The position numbers and the translations under genes were made by a program. 64,000 bases of DNA. It comes from Coptis chinensis. Its lineage: Eukaryota > Streptophyta > Magnoliopsida > Ranunculales > Ranunculaceae. Shown here piece by piece: positions 34,990-46,974 of this stretch (positions within the stretch are counted from its first letter, which is position 1; every line of letters begins with the position of its first letter). The notes under the pieces were generated by a model. It had not been told where the DNA came from and made no database searches. It saw only the letters and a program-made list of their open reading frames with translations. The stretch covers positions 21,243,501 through 21,307,500 of the forward strand of contig CM027381.1 in the NCBI GenBank assembly GCA_015680905.1, in the 5' to 3' direction.

Positions 34990-35794
34990 CGTCATCTTCA
35001 TCATCCTCCACTTCTATAAAGAAGTGAGGCTCCTTCGAGAGTCTGCCATGCTATGATAATTTGCGGGCCTCACGCCATTTATCATCTATGGTTGCTAACC
35101 TATTAAGTGCCACTTGGTGCGATGGGGTGTAGGGTGCAACCTGGTGAGGTTGTATCCGCCACCCTTGCCCGCGTCATTGCACGGAAAGATCGAATAATAC
35201 TATTGGTGGGTCGCACCATGTCTACCCTAATCCAATCCGTGAAGCGTGTACAAAAACAGGAAAGAAACATAGCATAATCGTGAAATTAGAACAGGCATAA
35301 GAAGGTACTTATGCCTCATGGTATGGGCTCATGCTAAACTAGACATCAAAGTTCGGGAAGGTCATAGAACCCGGCGCCCCGTGGCTAAAGCAAGGAAAAG
35401 CTGCAAGTGGCGTCATTCACGAAGAAAACGCCATTCCCCTAAAATGTTTAGCATAATCCAAAACATAACAGTTCCTATGTTCATGGACAGGGCTACCAAG
35501 GGCAGCGTTATAGTCCCCTTGGTCCTCAATACGGAAAATGCACGCCCCATAAGCCTCGTGCAAAAACTCATAAGTGTAGACATGCATATTATCGACCCAA
35601 TAGCACCATGGGTCTTGTATCTCAGTGGGCATAGCAAGTCCAAGAACAAATGCTAGCAAGAACCTGGTAATTTCCATTGGTTCATTGTCAATGTTGATGG
35701 AGAACACTTGTTCTCCGTCCGGTCTCTCAAAGAAAATGGTGCTTTGGAACAAATCTTCGAAAGACTGTTCCGGTATCAATGTTGGAGATGTCAT
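34990..35794 (-). pseudogene. ORF-Y of element E, frameshifted
   Basis: The conserved start is ATG 35794-35792 (MTSPTLIPEQSFEDLF), also present in D at 46064. The protein continues with GEQVFSINIDNEPMEITRFL, AMPTEIQDPWCYWVDNMHVY and YEFLHEAYGACIF. At about 35490 one extra base shifts the frame. The expected continuation (MFWIMLNILGEWRF) is in the next frame at about 35460, and the rest to about 34990 has several stops. The frame is also open upstream to 36190, but without an ATG and without similarity to D, so that part is probably leader. Function unknown; it occupies the env-like position. Confidence 0.62.
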
Positions 35795-36490
35795 CTCAAA
35801 ATTACGCTTTGGAATAGCTGCGAAAGATCCGGATACTATGCGCGAAAAACTGGAAAATTTTCTGGTCCACGGAAGTCGAGTCGGCCGAAGGGCCTTAACT
35901 AGAGGAAGTCGCTCTTTGTATTTTGGAATTCCGATAAGTAGGGGGCGACTTGACTTGGTATGCGCTCTTAGTATTTTGAATTTCAGTGTTTTAGCGAAGT
36001 CGCTTCTTCTATGGCGCGGTATCTTAGTAAAATTTTCTGTCAGAAGTGTAGGAGGCCGCGCTGGCTTTGAAGCTGGCACGCTCTCGAGTTCAGATTTGCA
36101 AAAATGAAGTCGAAGCGTGGGAATCGCGGGTGTGAAGGGTGAGTGATGGAGTTTAGGTATAGTGTGAGTTGTGAGAATAGTTTGTATCAAGTTTATATAG
36201 GTTTAAAGTTGCTAAAAGGATCGGAAAGTTGCCAAAACTAATTCTGGCGGTTCAGGAAATCCTAAAATTTCCAAACTTCGAAAGCGGAAACAACTCATAA
36301 CACGGATTCTAATTAAAACCCGGTATCTTTTAGGTTGATTTTATGATAGAATGTACCTATTTAATCTAGATTTCATCCTACAATGATACTTGATCATATT
36401 TCTGCCTAAACAACCATATTTTCACCTTGACTCCGCAATTAACTCTAATACGAGGGTTATACAAAAATAATGCTTGAATTGATAAAACCA
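35795..36490 (-). other. Leader of ORF-Y in element E, with a TATA-like box
   Basis: On the minus strand TATATAAA at 36199-36192 is followed about 30 bases later by a CA-rich pyrimidine stretch, like a plant promoter and 5' untranslated region. D has TATTTAAA in the same place (45727-45734). Degenerate GAGCG-type words are present. Upstream, a GTTTGGGGGTGG tract lies at about 36500-36488. Confidence 0.4.
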
Positions 36491-36778
36491 CCCCCAAACA
36501 AGTTGGGAAGGTGGGGTCAATATGAAACAACCATGCATAATGAAAATATGCCCTTATATTAAAATTTCATTCGGAGTACCACTACAAAATTCAAATTACG
36601 GAAATAAAAGTTACATTACAATAAAAACAACAAAAATAAATAAAACAACAACCACTATCAATCCTCAGACTCTCTAAACAAAGCTCGCCACTGGTGGCGG
36701 AGGGCACACTCTCTAGTGGTGGCTCACGGGCTCGAAGGTCCAAAGAAGCGATCGTCCTTCGTCGACGGCGGCTCATGC

Positions 36779-37824
36779 CTAAATATTTGTGTCCTCGAGG
36801 CGAGTGCGTATGAGGTGGGAAGCGTGCAAGCATATCCACTCTAAACTGGGCTGGGCTTCCATCTCAGCCCTCGCCTGCTCCCATCTCTCATCCTCTCTCT
36901 GGGTGCGGATCTCGAAGTTGTGATGAATAGTCGCCTGTCGAGTCCGGAGGTCTGTACAGATAGTGTTTAGTGAACGCATGCCCCTATGAAGCACAGCCAT
37001 GCGTTCTGCGTCAGACCAACACCTCTGGAAGGCATCTGCATCAAAGCAGGTCACGTCCTCCTCATCCTCGGAGGCATCCTCATCCTCCTCCTCTTCATTC
37101 TCAGCTCCTCCATCCTCTTCTTCTTCTTCTCTATCCTCAGCCCTCCTCCAAACTTGTTGGACACACTCCCTATAGATACGCGTGTTACGGTGCAGGGTAA
37201 TGTAAATCCTCTCAGACACCGGAGCTGCTTTCATCTTCAGCATGATCTTGGTGATTAACACAGGAAGAGGTGCCAAAGACCTTCCGACCCCCCTAATCAT
37301 GCTCAGCAAAAACTCCAGGATACAGAAATCGTGCTTACGCTCTGGAGTACCCATAGGGCGATGGAGGCGGTCGGGACCGATGTCGCTGACCTTGTCCTTC
37401 CCTAGGACATTCCGACCCAATCCAACGGGTCGTAGCCGGTGGTTGGTCTGAGGATGCTGGCGAACCACAATGGGAGTTTGTATTGTAGCTCCCCATTGAT
37501 GATGATGCGCCCATCAATGGCTCTACCCGTCAAACTGGGGCTCTGTAAAGTAGCCTCGGATGGATTCTAGGCGGAATGCCTAGAATCTCGACCAACGATC
37601 CGTAGTCAACTCCGCTTCTCTTCTTCCTTACCCATCACAAAATCCTACTCCCCTCCAACTCCCGGTGTTGTAGAACCGTCGGACCAAGTCTTCGTGGTAG
37701 AAGGCTTCGGTCGAAAATACCGAAGACTATTCAGTCTCTACTAGCCATTTCATCACCGTAAAAGCGGAGCGAAATGGTCGGGCGATGAAAACTTGCTCGG
37801 TATAATTCGGCGTTGTTGAGCCAT
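36779..37824 (-). pseudogene. ORF-X of element E
   Basis: A start like that of D (MAxxRRI) is at 37824-37822, and the first part has several frame breaks. From 37468 to 36779 a 229-codon frame is open: GKDKVSDIGPDRLHRPMG, DFCILEFLLSMIRGVGRSLA, PLPVLITKIML, a long acidic run (EEEEEDGG ... EDEEDVTC), and a charged, probably helical C-terminus (RTQREDERWEQARAEME). The LPVLITKIML block resembles KYLLMPVLISRIM of ORF-Y, so the two ORFs may be ancient duplicates. This kind of block also recurs in proteins annotated as putative gypsy-type transposon domains. Function unknown. Confidence 0.62.
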
Positions 37825-38594
37825 TTAGTGTTTGAAATGGAGTGAGGGTTTAAATATGATGTGGTGGTGGTGGTTTGACTTGGCCGACTGAAAGAACGGT
37901 GGTGGTGGTGTGGTGGTGGCGCAAAGACCAAATTTTGAATTTTTGGTGGTTTTAGTTATTTAAATCGGTGGGGGTTGTGGTGGTTTGGTTTTAGAAGATT
38001 TGGGGTTAGGATTTGATTTTTTGGCGTGGGTTTATGGTATTTTCTTTTTAATTTTTATTTTTCTAGGTTTGGAGCTTGTTAATGGCGGTGGAAGATGAAA
38101 AAAGCGATGAACTGTTGCTGAAGAAGGTAAAGTGGCCGGTCGGGTTGGGTCGGGTTGCCTGGGTGGGTTGGGCCCAAGCCCAAAATCGAAATTTTGATTT
38201 TTTGATTTTTTCGCGAATTTCAAATCAAAATTGCCGCCGTTACCGGTCCGATTTTTGCGAATGAGATATGGAAATGATCAGGAGGAATTTCCTATCAATG
38301 ATCCATAAAACACTCTATTCCGACTTCGGATGACATACGAGATAGTGGAAAATGCCTCGAAGTGCGTGCATGGCGTAAGTTATCGCGAGCGAATGAACTC
38401 TAAATTAATAGATTATGTCAATCCGAATCGTAATACAATAAAACGGCCTAAGCAACTCTAATGGGACATAAAACATTTTAGTATACGAAACACGAACACC
38501 CACCCCAAACAATTTTTTTACAACGAAGCTTAGAAAATTTGTTTTAGTAATGGGTCTTTTAAAGTCGATTCGAGACTTCCTAGATTACTATGTT

Positions 38595-38635
<41 letters not shown>

Positions 38636-38787
38636 GGAAAAGCGATAAGCAATAAAGACATAATTCACACCATAGAGAAACATGACTCAAAATCCGAGAA
38701 AAACATGCAAGAGTGGAAAGCGTGAACTATGTGAACCGTGGACTTAAGATCGGTACTTACAGCCACACACTCCATAGGGAGGGCCGG
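37825..38787 (-). other. Spacer and ORF-X leader of element E
   Basis: Non-coding. It holds a CCACC-rich stretch (37855-37990 in plus-strand reading GGTGGT), a segment shared with D about 31200-31400, a TTGTTTGGGGTGGG tract at about 38511-38499, a T run at 38597-38631, and the TATGGAGTGTGTGGC segment shared with D. No supported gene. Confidence 0.65.
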
Positions 38788-39480
38788 TTACCTTAATGGT
38801 GCACTCACCAATATATTAAAGTGAAAGGAAGTGCACCAAACACAGAAATTGAGTCGTTTATAGTCGGATACTTTCGAGACTTTATCTAAAACATATGTAT
38901 GAACATGAAGTTGATCATATATCAACAACCGAAATAGTTGTGGATCATTCCATAAATAAATATCACATAAAACATATCCAAACACAATGAAACACCAATT
39001 TTCCCTATGACTCAACCTAGTGAAATGAAAGCGAAGTCGGATTACCCTATTGTGTAACCTATCATGCACCTTATTTTTCATTTTGAATGAGTGGGTGTTC
39101 TAGTAAATAAGTGTGGAAAAGTGAATGGTTGTGGAGAATATGGTAGATATGGATAAGTTCTAGAAAGACAGCTTGTACACAATGAGGATGTGGTTTTAGC
39201 ACGAACTCATTCATTGTGTGTGTAGGGAATTTGTCTCAATTCTGAAAATGAAGGTGTCAAATAGTTTGTCCTTACGAGTATCTGTTTGCTAGGAGGATTT
39301 AAAAATTATGAAGCACGGGAGAAACAAAAGGATCGAGTGCAAACTTCGAGATTTCTTTGAAAGGGTGGAAGGAGGGAATCGAGGTGGATGTTGTGCAAGG
39401 TAGATCTTGATAGGGTGAATCGTCACCTACTCGAAGAAACTCATCAATTCCTCATCTAGATTGGTCATATCCACATTACT
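38788..39480 (-). pseudogene. Spacer end and YLWNDPQLF module of element E
   Basis: Open frame 39081-38788 reads through a basic stretch (HDRLHNRVIRLRFH), HRENWCFIVF and the core IYLWNDPQLFRLLIYDQLHV, then DKVSKVSDYKRL. Upstream, pieces of the acidic spacer (NVDMTNLDEELM) and of FALDPFVSPVLHNF, shared with C, appear in shifted frames. Against A, the Leu and Arg codons in PQLFRLLIY differ only at silent positions (for example AGA against CGG). This stretch stands where D has RT to integrase. Confidence 0.65.
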
Positions 39481-40110
39481 ATGGTAGTCCTCTACATCTT
39501 TTGAGAAAGTCATCTATCCCGTCCTCATCAATAACATGTGTATCGACTAGTGTAGGAATGAAAATGTTGGAGTCCGACTTTCCAAAGGAAAGAATTTTGG
39601 GCATATGACTATCGGGGAGCGTGTTGTTGAAATAATCTCGAGCAAAGCTCTCGATCATGCTAACCTCTCCATCCATAGACGAATCGGATAAAATGTGTCC
39701 TTGTTTTAAAAACATTGACTTCAACACAAGATGGCCAAAAGACATGGACATTGAACCATCACGGCAATTAATGGCGCATTGGCGGTTGCCAAGAACGGGC
39801 CTTAAAAATAATCGGGATAGAGTCGTTAGCGACTACGTATCGAGGACTACAAAATCACCCGGATAGTAGAAATCACGAACTTTTACCGGCACATTTTCGA
39901 CTACACCCTTAGGATACTTAATTGACCGATCGGCTAATTGCAGCGTCATTTTAGTGGGTTGCATCTTGTCTAGACCTATTTGTCTATATAAATAAAATGG
40001 GAGTAAGTTAACACTAGCCCCCGTGTCTAATAACGCGGTCGTCAGTATAGGAATCTCCTAAGGTGCATTTCTGATGGGGCGACCCGGGTCCTTGTACTTA
40101 ACAATTCCAT
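39481..40110 (-). pseudogene. Protease of element E with intact DTGA
   Basis: The block TALLDTGASVNLLPFYLYRQ is complete on the minus strand, with catalytic Asp-Thr-Gly-Ala at 40027-40016. This is the only copy in the window with a canonical active site. LQLADRSIKYPKGVVENVPV and DFYYPGDFVVLDT follow. Then frame breaks spoil the GRPFLA block (about 39800). The open frame 39751-39479 continues with SMDGEVSMIESFARDYFNN, shared with D, and VPTLVDT-like sequence, shared with A. Confidence 0.8.
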
Positions 40111-41997
40111 TATTTTCAGATAAGGTTGGGAATTGTTCGTTAAAAAAGCGTCTTTTGGTATATTTGTCTTACGCCTAGTAGTACACAATTCCTTAAGAAA
40201 CTTAGCATGATGTGGTAGCTTTTTAATAGCTTCGAGGAAGGGAAGGTTTATAGTTAGATTCTTGAAAACGTCCCTAATCTCTCCTCGTAATTTGTATCCC
40301 TAGTTAACATGGCTAATTTTTGTGGAAGCGGTGGTTTACGTCTATATTTAGCAATGGTATCACTGGATGTTTAACCGTGGCTTTCTCGTTTCTTAGGTTG
40401 TGTTGTGGCGGTACCTCTACCGTGGTAGGCTCTTCAGTTTCTATGTCGGTATCTAGTAAAGTAGTAGGTGTGTAGGTTACTCTTGGTGGGGTAACTATAG
40501 GCATAGTTACCTTGTTATCAACCACTCTGCCGAGCGGAGAGTGGTGATGGCATTTATCTCCCTACATTTTCAAATTCATTACTAGTATTATCCGTTACCT
40601 CAAAGGCTGTGTTTGTTGTTTTAGGATTAGGTATTGCGTGACCTGGCAACACACCTTTGGTTTGGGCTTTATCTTGAGCCAACTGTTGGGTTAAATTATT
40701 AACGGATTGTAGAAGTTGTTGGTTAGATTGAGCCATAGTTTGGAAAAGTTTTTGGCTCACTTGTATGAAAGTGTCAAGGCGATCCGGTTGTGTGGGTGTA
40801 GTAGTCATGGGTGGTGTGACTGGAACTATTTCACGTGAATTATTTATAGGTGGATTCTGATAATTATTATTTACCGGAACGATACCTCTATTAGCATTAT
40901 AATTATTATAATTACCTTGACCTTGTGCTTGACCTTGTCGAGGTTGCACTTGGTTGTTATAATTATTAAAATTACCTTGACCCTGTCCTTGTCGTAGTGG
41001 AGCTTGGTTAAAGCTATGCGTTGGCCTAACATATTGATTATTGTACCCTTGAGGTGTGACTTGTTGGTTATTTCTCCAACCGAAGTTGGGATTTTGTCTC
41101 CAAGGGGCGTTAGGTTCACTATTAATGGAAGAAGCCTGTTCATAGGCTATAGGACAGTGGGAGTCGGGATGCTCAGGACTCCAACAGAAACTACATGGGT
41201 TTGAATTTACATTAATGACGGGGATAGGCTTTTGTTGTACAGAAATGGCCTCTACCTTTTTAGTGAGTGATTCGATTAGAGTTTTAAGCTCGAATCGTGT
41301 TTAATTTCAAACATACCGTGACCTTAAGCTGTATTAGTAGAACTAGGGGCGGGGATATCATCACTACCCCCAATTATTATTTCCCTTAGTTTGGTCCTCT
41401 AAAATTTATAAGCCTCAGGGCTCCTTTACTTAAGAAACTACCCCATTCATTATGTCAAGGACTTCTTTATGGTGATGTTGAAGTCCTTTGAAAAGGCACG
41501 AACTAAGCGTGTCTTTTGCTAGGTTATGGTGTGGACACTCTATAAGCGGATCGGTGAAACGATTCCAAGCCTCACGAAAATGATTCATGAGGATTTTGTC
41601 GAAAAGAAATGAATCTTGGAAAGCATCTCATCCGTCTTTAGGGGTGGGTAAAATGTTCCATAAACAAGGTGAACAAGTTTAGCCCACGAGTCCACAGAAT
41701 TAGGTGCTTGGGCGTTAACCAAGGCGCCGCCTTTATCAGCTAAGGTGAAAGGGAATACCCTTAATTTAATTTGTTCCGCACCAACCGTAGGATGGTGGAA
41801 TGTTGTTAAGACTTGTTCAATCCACGCGTGTGCCGATAAGGTTTTTCATGGTCTAAACCATGAAAAGCGGGTAACAAATTAAAAATATTTGGAGGGATGA
41901 AATCCCCCATTTGGTCTGCTAGAACGATGCAAGATTTGGGGCTATCGCTCAAGGCTTTGTAGAAGTCCGAGAGAGGAGTCTCTCTTTCTTCCCCCAT
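40111..41997 (-). pseudogene. gag: gag of element E, broken
   Basis: ATG 41997 gives MGEERETPLSDFYKALSDSP, then IPPNIFNLLPAFHGLDHEKP before a shift near 41810. The capsid part continues in pieces. The zinc knuckle is CSFCWSPEHPDSHC (CX2CX4HX4C, about 41195-41154). The Gln/Asn-rich region (QGQGNYNNYN) lies in frames 41143-40871 and 40949-40554. VVDNKVTMPIVTP is at 40525, and the FKNLTINLPFLEAIKKLPHH-type end at about 40270-40200. The breaks are mostly single bases compared with D. Confidence 0.87.
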
Positions 41998-42606
41998 TAT
42001 ATCGGTGGTGTGTGTAAAATAGTAGCTAGAGGTGTAGTGTGTGGTATACTAGATAGATTTGTTTGTTGTTGTTGTTGTGTATATACGTTAGGTGTTTTTG
42101 TTCTACCAGACCTTAATCTCATGCAAGACTAAGTCGAGCTTAACTAAACATGCAACACTCCAAACAATTCGATATACTAGTATAAAACCTCTAACGGGGA
42201 GATCGCGAGGTTTGGAAGAAAGGAAACCTGATTGCGTCCTTGCTTCGCTTATGAATAGCGTCTTGTTTACGCTTTGTTAGGTGTATATAGCGAGGTTAGA
42301 ACACGAAAAATATGAAAGAGCAAAGTTCGAATCAAACCGGCCGAAACCGAAAAATTTAACCGTATTTTCAAGCTCAGAGGTATTTTCAATTTTGCAGTGT
42401 TTTTTTTAGGGTGGGTCGGCGCTTCGGTGTCCAATAACATAGGCTGGTCGAGGCTCAAGGAGAAGGATAGCTTCGATCTAAATTTTGCTCGGAATTTTTC
42501 AACTCTAAAATGGACAGCCACAGTATGATTCAAACAAGGGTGGGTGGGTGAAATGGGACTTTAAAAACAGTACTAACACTATGAAAACAATACGAAAGTG
42601 AACTAA
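41998..42606 (-). other. Leader of element E
   Basis: Non-coding, 609 bp. On the minus strand it has the conserved GCGAAGCAAGGACGCAATCAG/GTTTCC splice-donor-like segment (CAG at 42230-42228). The GC-rich repeats of A and D are reduced to traces. Confidence 0.65.
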
Positions 42607-42622
42607 GATGGCAGCGGTGCCA
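42607..42622 (-). other. Primer-binding site of element E
   Basis: TGGCACCGCTGCCATC on the minus strand, two bases after the 5' LTR. It is the D site with one change. Confidence 0.78.
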
Positions 42623-42624
42623 TT

Positions 42625-44005
42625 TGATAAGAGTGAAATGAATAGTTTACCTACGAAATGAACGATGAATTCACAACGTAAGTAAACTATAACTATTTTT
42701 TGTTACTTGTTTATCAAAGTTTTCTTCTACTCTCAATCCTATGAGATAAAGTGGAGTACGAAGTTCGTTCCACTCTTAGTCCTTCCGTATGCTTGTATTC
42801 TAGTCTCAATACTCTACTTAAAGTCAATGAGAGCTTTTACGAAAGGGGACTAGACTACGATGCAACTACCCCGAAATGCAACTAGTCGGTTATCGGAATA
42901 TTAAGGGAATGCTACGTTGATTCGATGTTAAGGAGTTAGAGGGGATTGATTCCACCTTAACTCAACTTAATCCACTAGCGGCGAAGTCGTCGTAATCGAA
43001 TTGAACTGCTATGTGAGAACAATCGGTTCTTCCTAATCCCTAATTACACATGGCATTTCTACCAATTTATAACTAGCATGTGAACAATTAAACCCATTCT
43101 CATGGTGAACTAATTATTTCTGGCGTGGAATAGAAATTACGGCGATTTCTACGATAAACGGAATCAAGCTTTCATCAAGGCTTCTCAACCCCTCTAATGG
43201 AGGTTTAGCCTTGAATCATTTCATAATCATTTCCATTTAGATTAAAACTAAACATAATATAAAGCATTAAAATTTACTTAATTAAACAATAATGAAATCT
43301 AAATTAATGACTAAAATGAAATAAGAACAAGAATTGAAATTAGATATAGAAATGGAAATGACAAAAATCGAAATTGATAAAGAATACTACTTTATTGATC
43401 TAATCAAATTGAAGAGCAAGATTCAAAGGTTTAATCTAATACTGAGGATTTGAAACTAATTAAATAAAACAATTAAATCTAGATCTAGAAGCTATTTTAA
43501 TGGCTACTTTCTATTCTAAGCTATCTACCTAACCTAACTGCTCGACTCCATTAACACCGAGTCAAGCTTTTGTTTTATACATCCAGATCCAAAATCGTGC
43601 ATGGGCTTGGAGCCATGTTTTGGGCCGAGAATCGGGCCCAAAACCCAATTCTTTCAAATTCAAAAGGCCTCTTCAGCTGCAGTTGGCTTCCACAGACTTT
43701 TCGTCCACTTCTGCTCTTCTGATTGGGTCAAGGCTTAGACCATTGCAAAGCTCTTTCCGAGCCGGTCGTTTTGACATAAGGTAGGCCTCAATCCGAGGTC
43801 CGAGTCCAAAGATATGGCATTCGGAAGTTTCTGTGACTTTTGCTCCTTTATCTCGCTAAAGTGGCACATTTACGCACATAATGGACTTTGAAGCCTGAAA
43901 TGCATAAAAACACGTAATCAGTATTAACTCTTACTTATTATTCACATAATTGGTCTAACAGTATGATTATTAAGGGGTTAAAACTACAGTTTTGGGCTCT
44001 TATCA
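42625..44005 (-). repeat. 5' LTR of element E
   Basis: 1381 bp, nearly the same as 31708-33096. U5 hairpin arms are at 42644-42655 and 42677-42688, the CCTCTAATGGAGG box at 43191-43210, and the TATAAAA candidate at 43579-43573. GCCAC follows at 44006. Confidence 0.95.
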
Positions 44006-44097
44006 GCCACCACCGTGTCTTTGGTTGTTTTACATCAAACTCGCCTCCCCCACCGTCTACAACCCATTGGTTGTTTCAAAAACTTCAATGGCGCTAC

Positions 44098-45229
44098 GAC
44101 AAAGAATTTTGCTGGAGCACGCGTTTGTTACCGACAGCTTCGCGCCATTTTACGACGCATAGATGATTAGGAGGGATTGGAACGGACTGTGGTACTCGAC
44201 TGAGGAGTTCTATCACTATGATTTGGTAGAACAGTTTTATAAGAAGCGAGAATTAGAGGGGAATAAGATTTTCATTAAGGTAGCAGGAACGCGAGGAAGT
44301 AACGGGCGGTTGTTCGAAATGTTAGGAATTACGCGAAAGCAACCTAGAAAGCGACCATTCGGGGAATCCGATTATACCGAGTTCCGCTTTGATGAAAGAT
44401 ATCGTCGCCGTGGAGGGTGAATACAATCCGAAATCTCATTCGTCCGCCAATCAACCACGAGAACCAATCAATCGGGTCAGAGCTGTCGCTGGATTGGTAG
44501 GAACGCCCTCGGGAAAGACAAAGTCGGCGATATCGGTCCGCAATGTCCGCGTTCTCGGATTTTGCAAACAAATAAGTATAATTTCTGCATCCTCGATTTA
44601 ATGTTTAATGTGATTAGAGGAGTGGGAAAGAGCTTGGCGCCTCTTCCCGTATTGATCACTAAGATCATGCTCTCTTTTAGAGCTGTCGCAAAATCTGCTC
44701 CTATTAAGATCAAATTGCATTCTAATGCAAGTATCTATACGGATTGCATCCAAGAGACTTGGTCGTTGTCCGATGAAAAGGTGGTTGAGTCGGAGGATGA
44801 AAGGGAGGATATGACATATCTGGATGACGATGCATTAGATAGTTGTAGTTCTAATTTAGAACGCATGCAAGTGTTGCAAAGTACCTTGCGTTGAGTTTAT
44901 GGTATTTGTGAAAATATCCGAGATAGACAGATTGTAGTTCGAAATAAGCAAACGAACCTTCAGACGAGACTTGAAATGCTCGAAAGGGATCAGGATGATA
45001 TCTTGTCTAACTTGGAGACTATCCACCAGCATCACCTAGCCCAAGATTATCGCGATTACTTTCGGGTGAGATGGAAGCACAGCGCTTGTTCCGAATAGAG
45101 ATGCTACGACGCATGCCACCCGTGGAAGATTCTGTTTTAGCCGAGTCGGAAAGGCATGAGCGTCGTCGCCGAAGGACAGATGGTTCAAGCCAATCTCCAT
45201 CTCAAGGTCCATCTTCATCACATAACTAG
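44098..45229 (+). pseudogene. ORF-X of element D, interrupted
   Basis: ATG 44098 starts MALRQRILLEHAFVTDSFAP, with a TAG at 44160-44162. The next frame from 44163 is open for 85 codons (WNGLWYSTEEFYHYDLVEQF, KIFIKVAGTRGSNGR). A shift then leads to 44562-44894 with NFCILDLMFNVIRGVGKSLA and PLPVLITKIML, as in E, and an acidic part (ESEDEREDMTYLDDDALD). A TGA at 44892-44894 precedes a charged, probably coiled-coil tail and SQSPSQGPSSSHN, ending at 45227-45229. The TSD and E lie just upstream. Function unknown, env-like position. Confidence 0.62.
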
Positions 45230-46063
45230 GTGTTCGCCATCAGTTTGTGCTCGTTGTTATTTCATGATTTTGTTTTATTAGTTGGATTTTAATTCAGTTG
45301 TTAAATTTAAATATTAAGGTGTTTGTTTTATGTTGTTTGGTTTTAAATTTTAATTTTAATATAATTGGTTATTTTCGAGTTCTGCTTGTTTTTATCATTA
45401 ATCTCACCTTCCCGACTTGATTGGGGGTGGTAATATTTATACCCGAGCATAATTCGTCGCTATATGATCATCTCTTCGTAAAGTTGTCTTTGGGGAAGGT
45501 TGAGAATTTGGCCGATATCGGCATATCTATGATTTTGTGTGGTGGTAGCATGAAATCTAGGAGAGTTTAGAAGTTACTATTCTAAATCCATTGTAAAAGA
45601 TACTAGGATTTTTAGAAAATCAAAAAGATGGTTTGTTTCCGTTTTCGGGTTTGGAATTTTTCTATTTCCGGAAATTGCCTTAAAACAATTTGGCAACTTG
45701 CCGATTCGTTTTGGAAGCTCAGAACCTATTTAAACTCCCTTCATTCTACACTAACAAACCACACTACACCCCACCATCATCCCTCACCTTTCACTCCAAG
45801 CTTTTCCTTCTTTTTCCTCTAAACTCCGCTTCAAAGACTTACGCTGTGCCTCGATGAAGCGACGCATACATGTACACTTTCAGAAAGTTTACTCAGAGTG
45901 CGACCCGCACCCTCCTTGAGCGCGACTCGCGCCCAAACACCGTAATTCAAAACCCACGAAGCGACCGCTTCAAAGCTGGCGCACCGCCCGCCATCTGTGA
46001 ACACGGTTCCAATTTTCTGAGGGTCATTCCAGGATTTTTGGAACTGTTCAAAGAGTCATTGAG
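45230..46063 (+). other. Spacer and ORF-Y leader of element D
   Basis: Non-coding. A GATTGGGGGTGG tract at 45419-45430 ends the ORF-X block. A TATTTAAA box at 45727-45734 is followed by a CA-rich stretch (CCACACTACACC). GC-rich GAGTGCGACCCGCACCCTCC and GAGCGCGACTCGCGCCC at 45895-45932 repeat the theme of the gag leader. Confidence 0.6.
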
Positions 46064-46974
46064 ATGACATCTCCTATAGTCATACCTGAACAGTCTTTCG
46101 AAAACATGTTGGGAACCGAGACCTATGGACATTGGTTCGGACACAGGATCCTATAGTTAGGATGGCGTCATCTACTGGTAAGTGATGACGATTCATATTC
46201 ACCATAGCTTACTGCTTATTTCTATGACCACGTTAAATTCTATTGTAATCAGGATGGAGAACAAGAATTCTCCATCATAGTCGATGACACGACACATAAA
46301 TTCAATAAAAATGTGGTCGCTTTAGTTTCAAGATTACCAATACCTGATCCTGTTCACACATGGGCATATATGACCGATAATGCATACCTTTATGATTATA
46401 CATATTTCCATGAGTATTATGGGGGAGGGTATTTCGAGTAATGGACCAGGGGCGATATAGCATTGCCCTTAGTAGCCTTTCCCTAAACGTAGGCACCACC
46501 ATGTTATTCATCCTGATGAATATTTTGGGGGAATGGCAGTTCATTTCTGCAAACAGTACTACTGGTGACATTTTCCTCGCTTTAGTTGAGGGACGTCGCC
46601 GATATGACATTCCCCGAGTTTTAGTCGCTAGTCTTAAGAGAGCCCAAAGCATGAGGCGTAAGTATCTTCTTATGCCTGTTTTAGTAAGCCGCATCATGCG
46701 TAGTTGTTATTGTCAGATTCGTGCACAATTCCACAGATTGGAAAAGGGTTGAAGTCATGAGACCCACCATTGGGTGGTTCGCTCATTGCGAATAATGACT
46801 TGGCCGGGATGGCAAGTGCAGCCACATTTGGTCGCCCCGTACATCCCATCAGACATAATAACACTTAACAGGTTAGCATTAGTAGATGATAAATGCCGGC
46901 AAGCTTGGCAAGTTATAATGGACTGGCAGGATGCAAAGGAACCTCATATCTTTAATGAGGAGGAGCATGTTTAA
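46064..46974 (+). pseudogene. ORF-Y of element D, frameshifted
   Basis: ATG 46064 starts MTSPIVIPEQSFENML and runs into a stop at about 46157. The next part (GEQEFSIIVDDTTHKF, DPVHTWAYMTDNAYLYDYTY, FHEYYGGGYFE) is in another frame up to about 46440. Then 46441-46752 is open (MLFILMNILGEWQF, YDIPRVLVASLKRAQSMRRK, YLLMPVLVSRIM), and 46774-46974 reads TWPGWQVQPHLVAPYIPSD and ends EEEHV. The layout matches E and Z. No function is assigned. Confidence 0.62.

Larger units (their letters stand above)
31708..44005 (-). mobile_element. Element E: non-autonomous Athila-like element with ORF-X and ORF-Y, inside D
   Basis: LTRs at 31708-33096 (3' LTR) and 42625-44005 (5' LTR) on the minus strand are flanked by GCCAC (31703-31707 and 44006-44010). 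The interior, read on the minus strand, is PBS, leader, gag, protease, spacer with the YLWNDPQLF module, ORF-X, ORF-Y, non-coding domain, polypurine tract. RT, RNase H and integrase are absent. A hand alignment of the first 290 or so LTR bases shows about 2-3 percent difference, mostly 1-bp indels, so E looks younger than D, as its position inside D requires. Confidence 0.95.

Noticed and set aside
35795..36190. N-terminal extension of ORF-Y in E
   Set aside because: Open for about 130 codons but with no ATG, no similarity to the D counterpart, and TATA-like and leader-like sequence; ATG 35794 is the conserved start.
36970..37451. Plus-strand ORFs rich in Pro, His, Leu and Ser
   Set aside because: Antisense to the acidic GAG/GAA-rich part of ORF-X in E.
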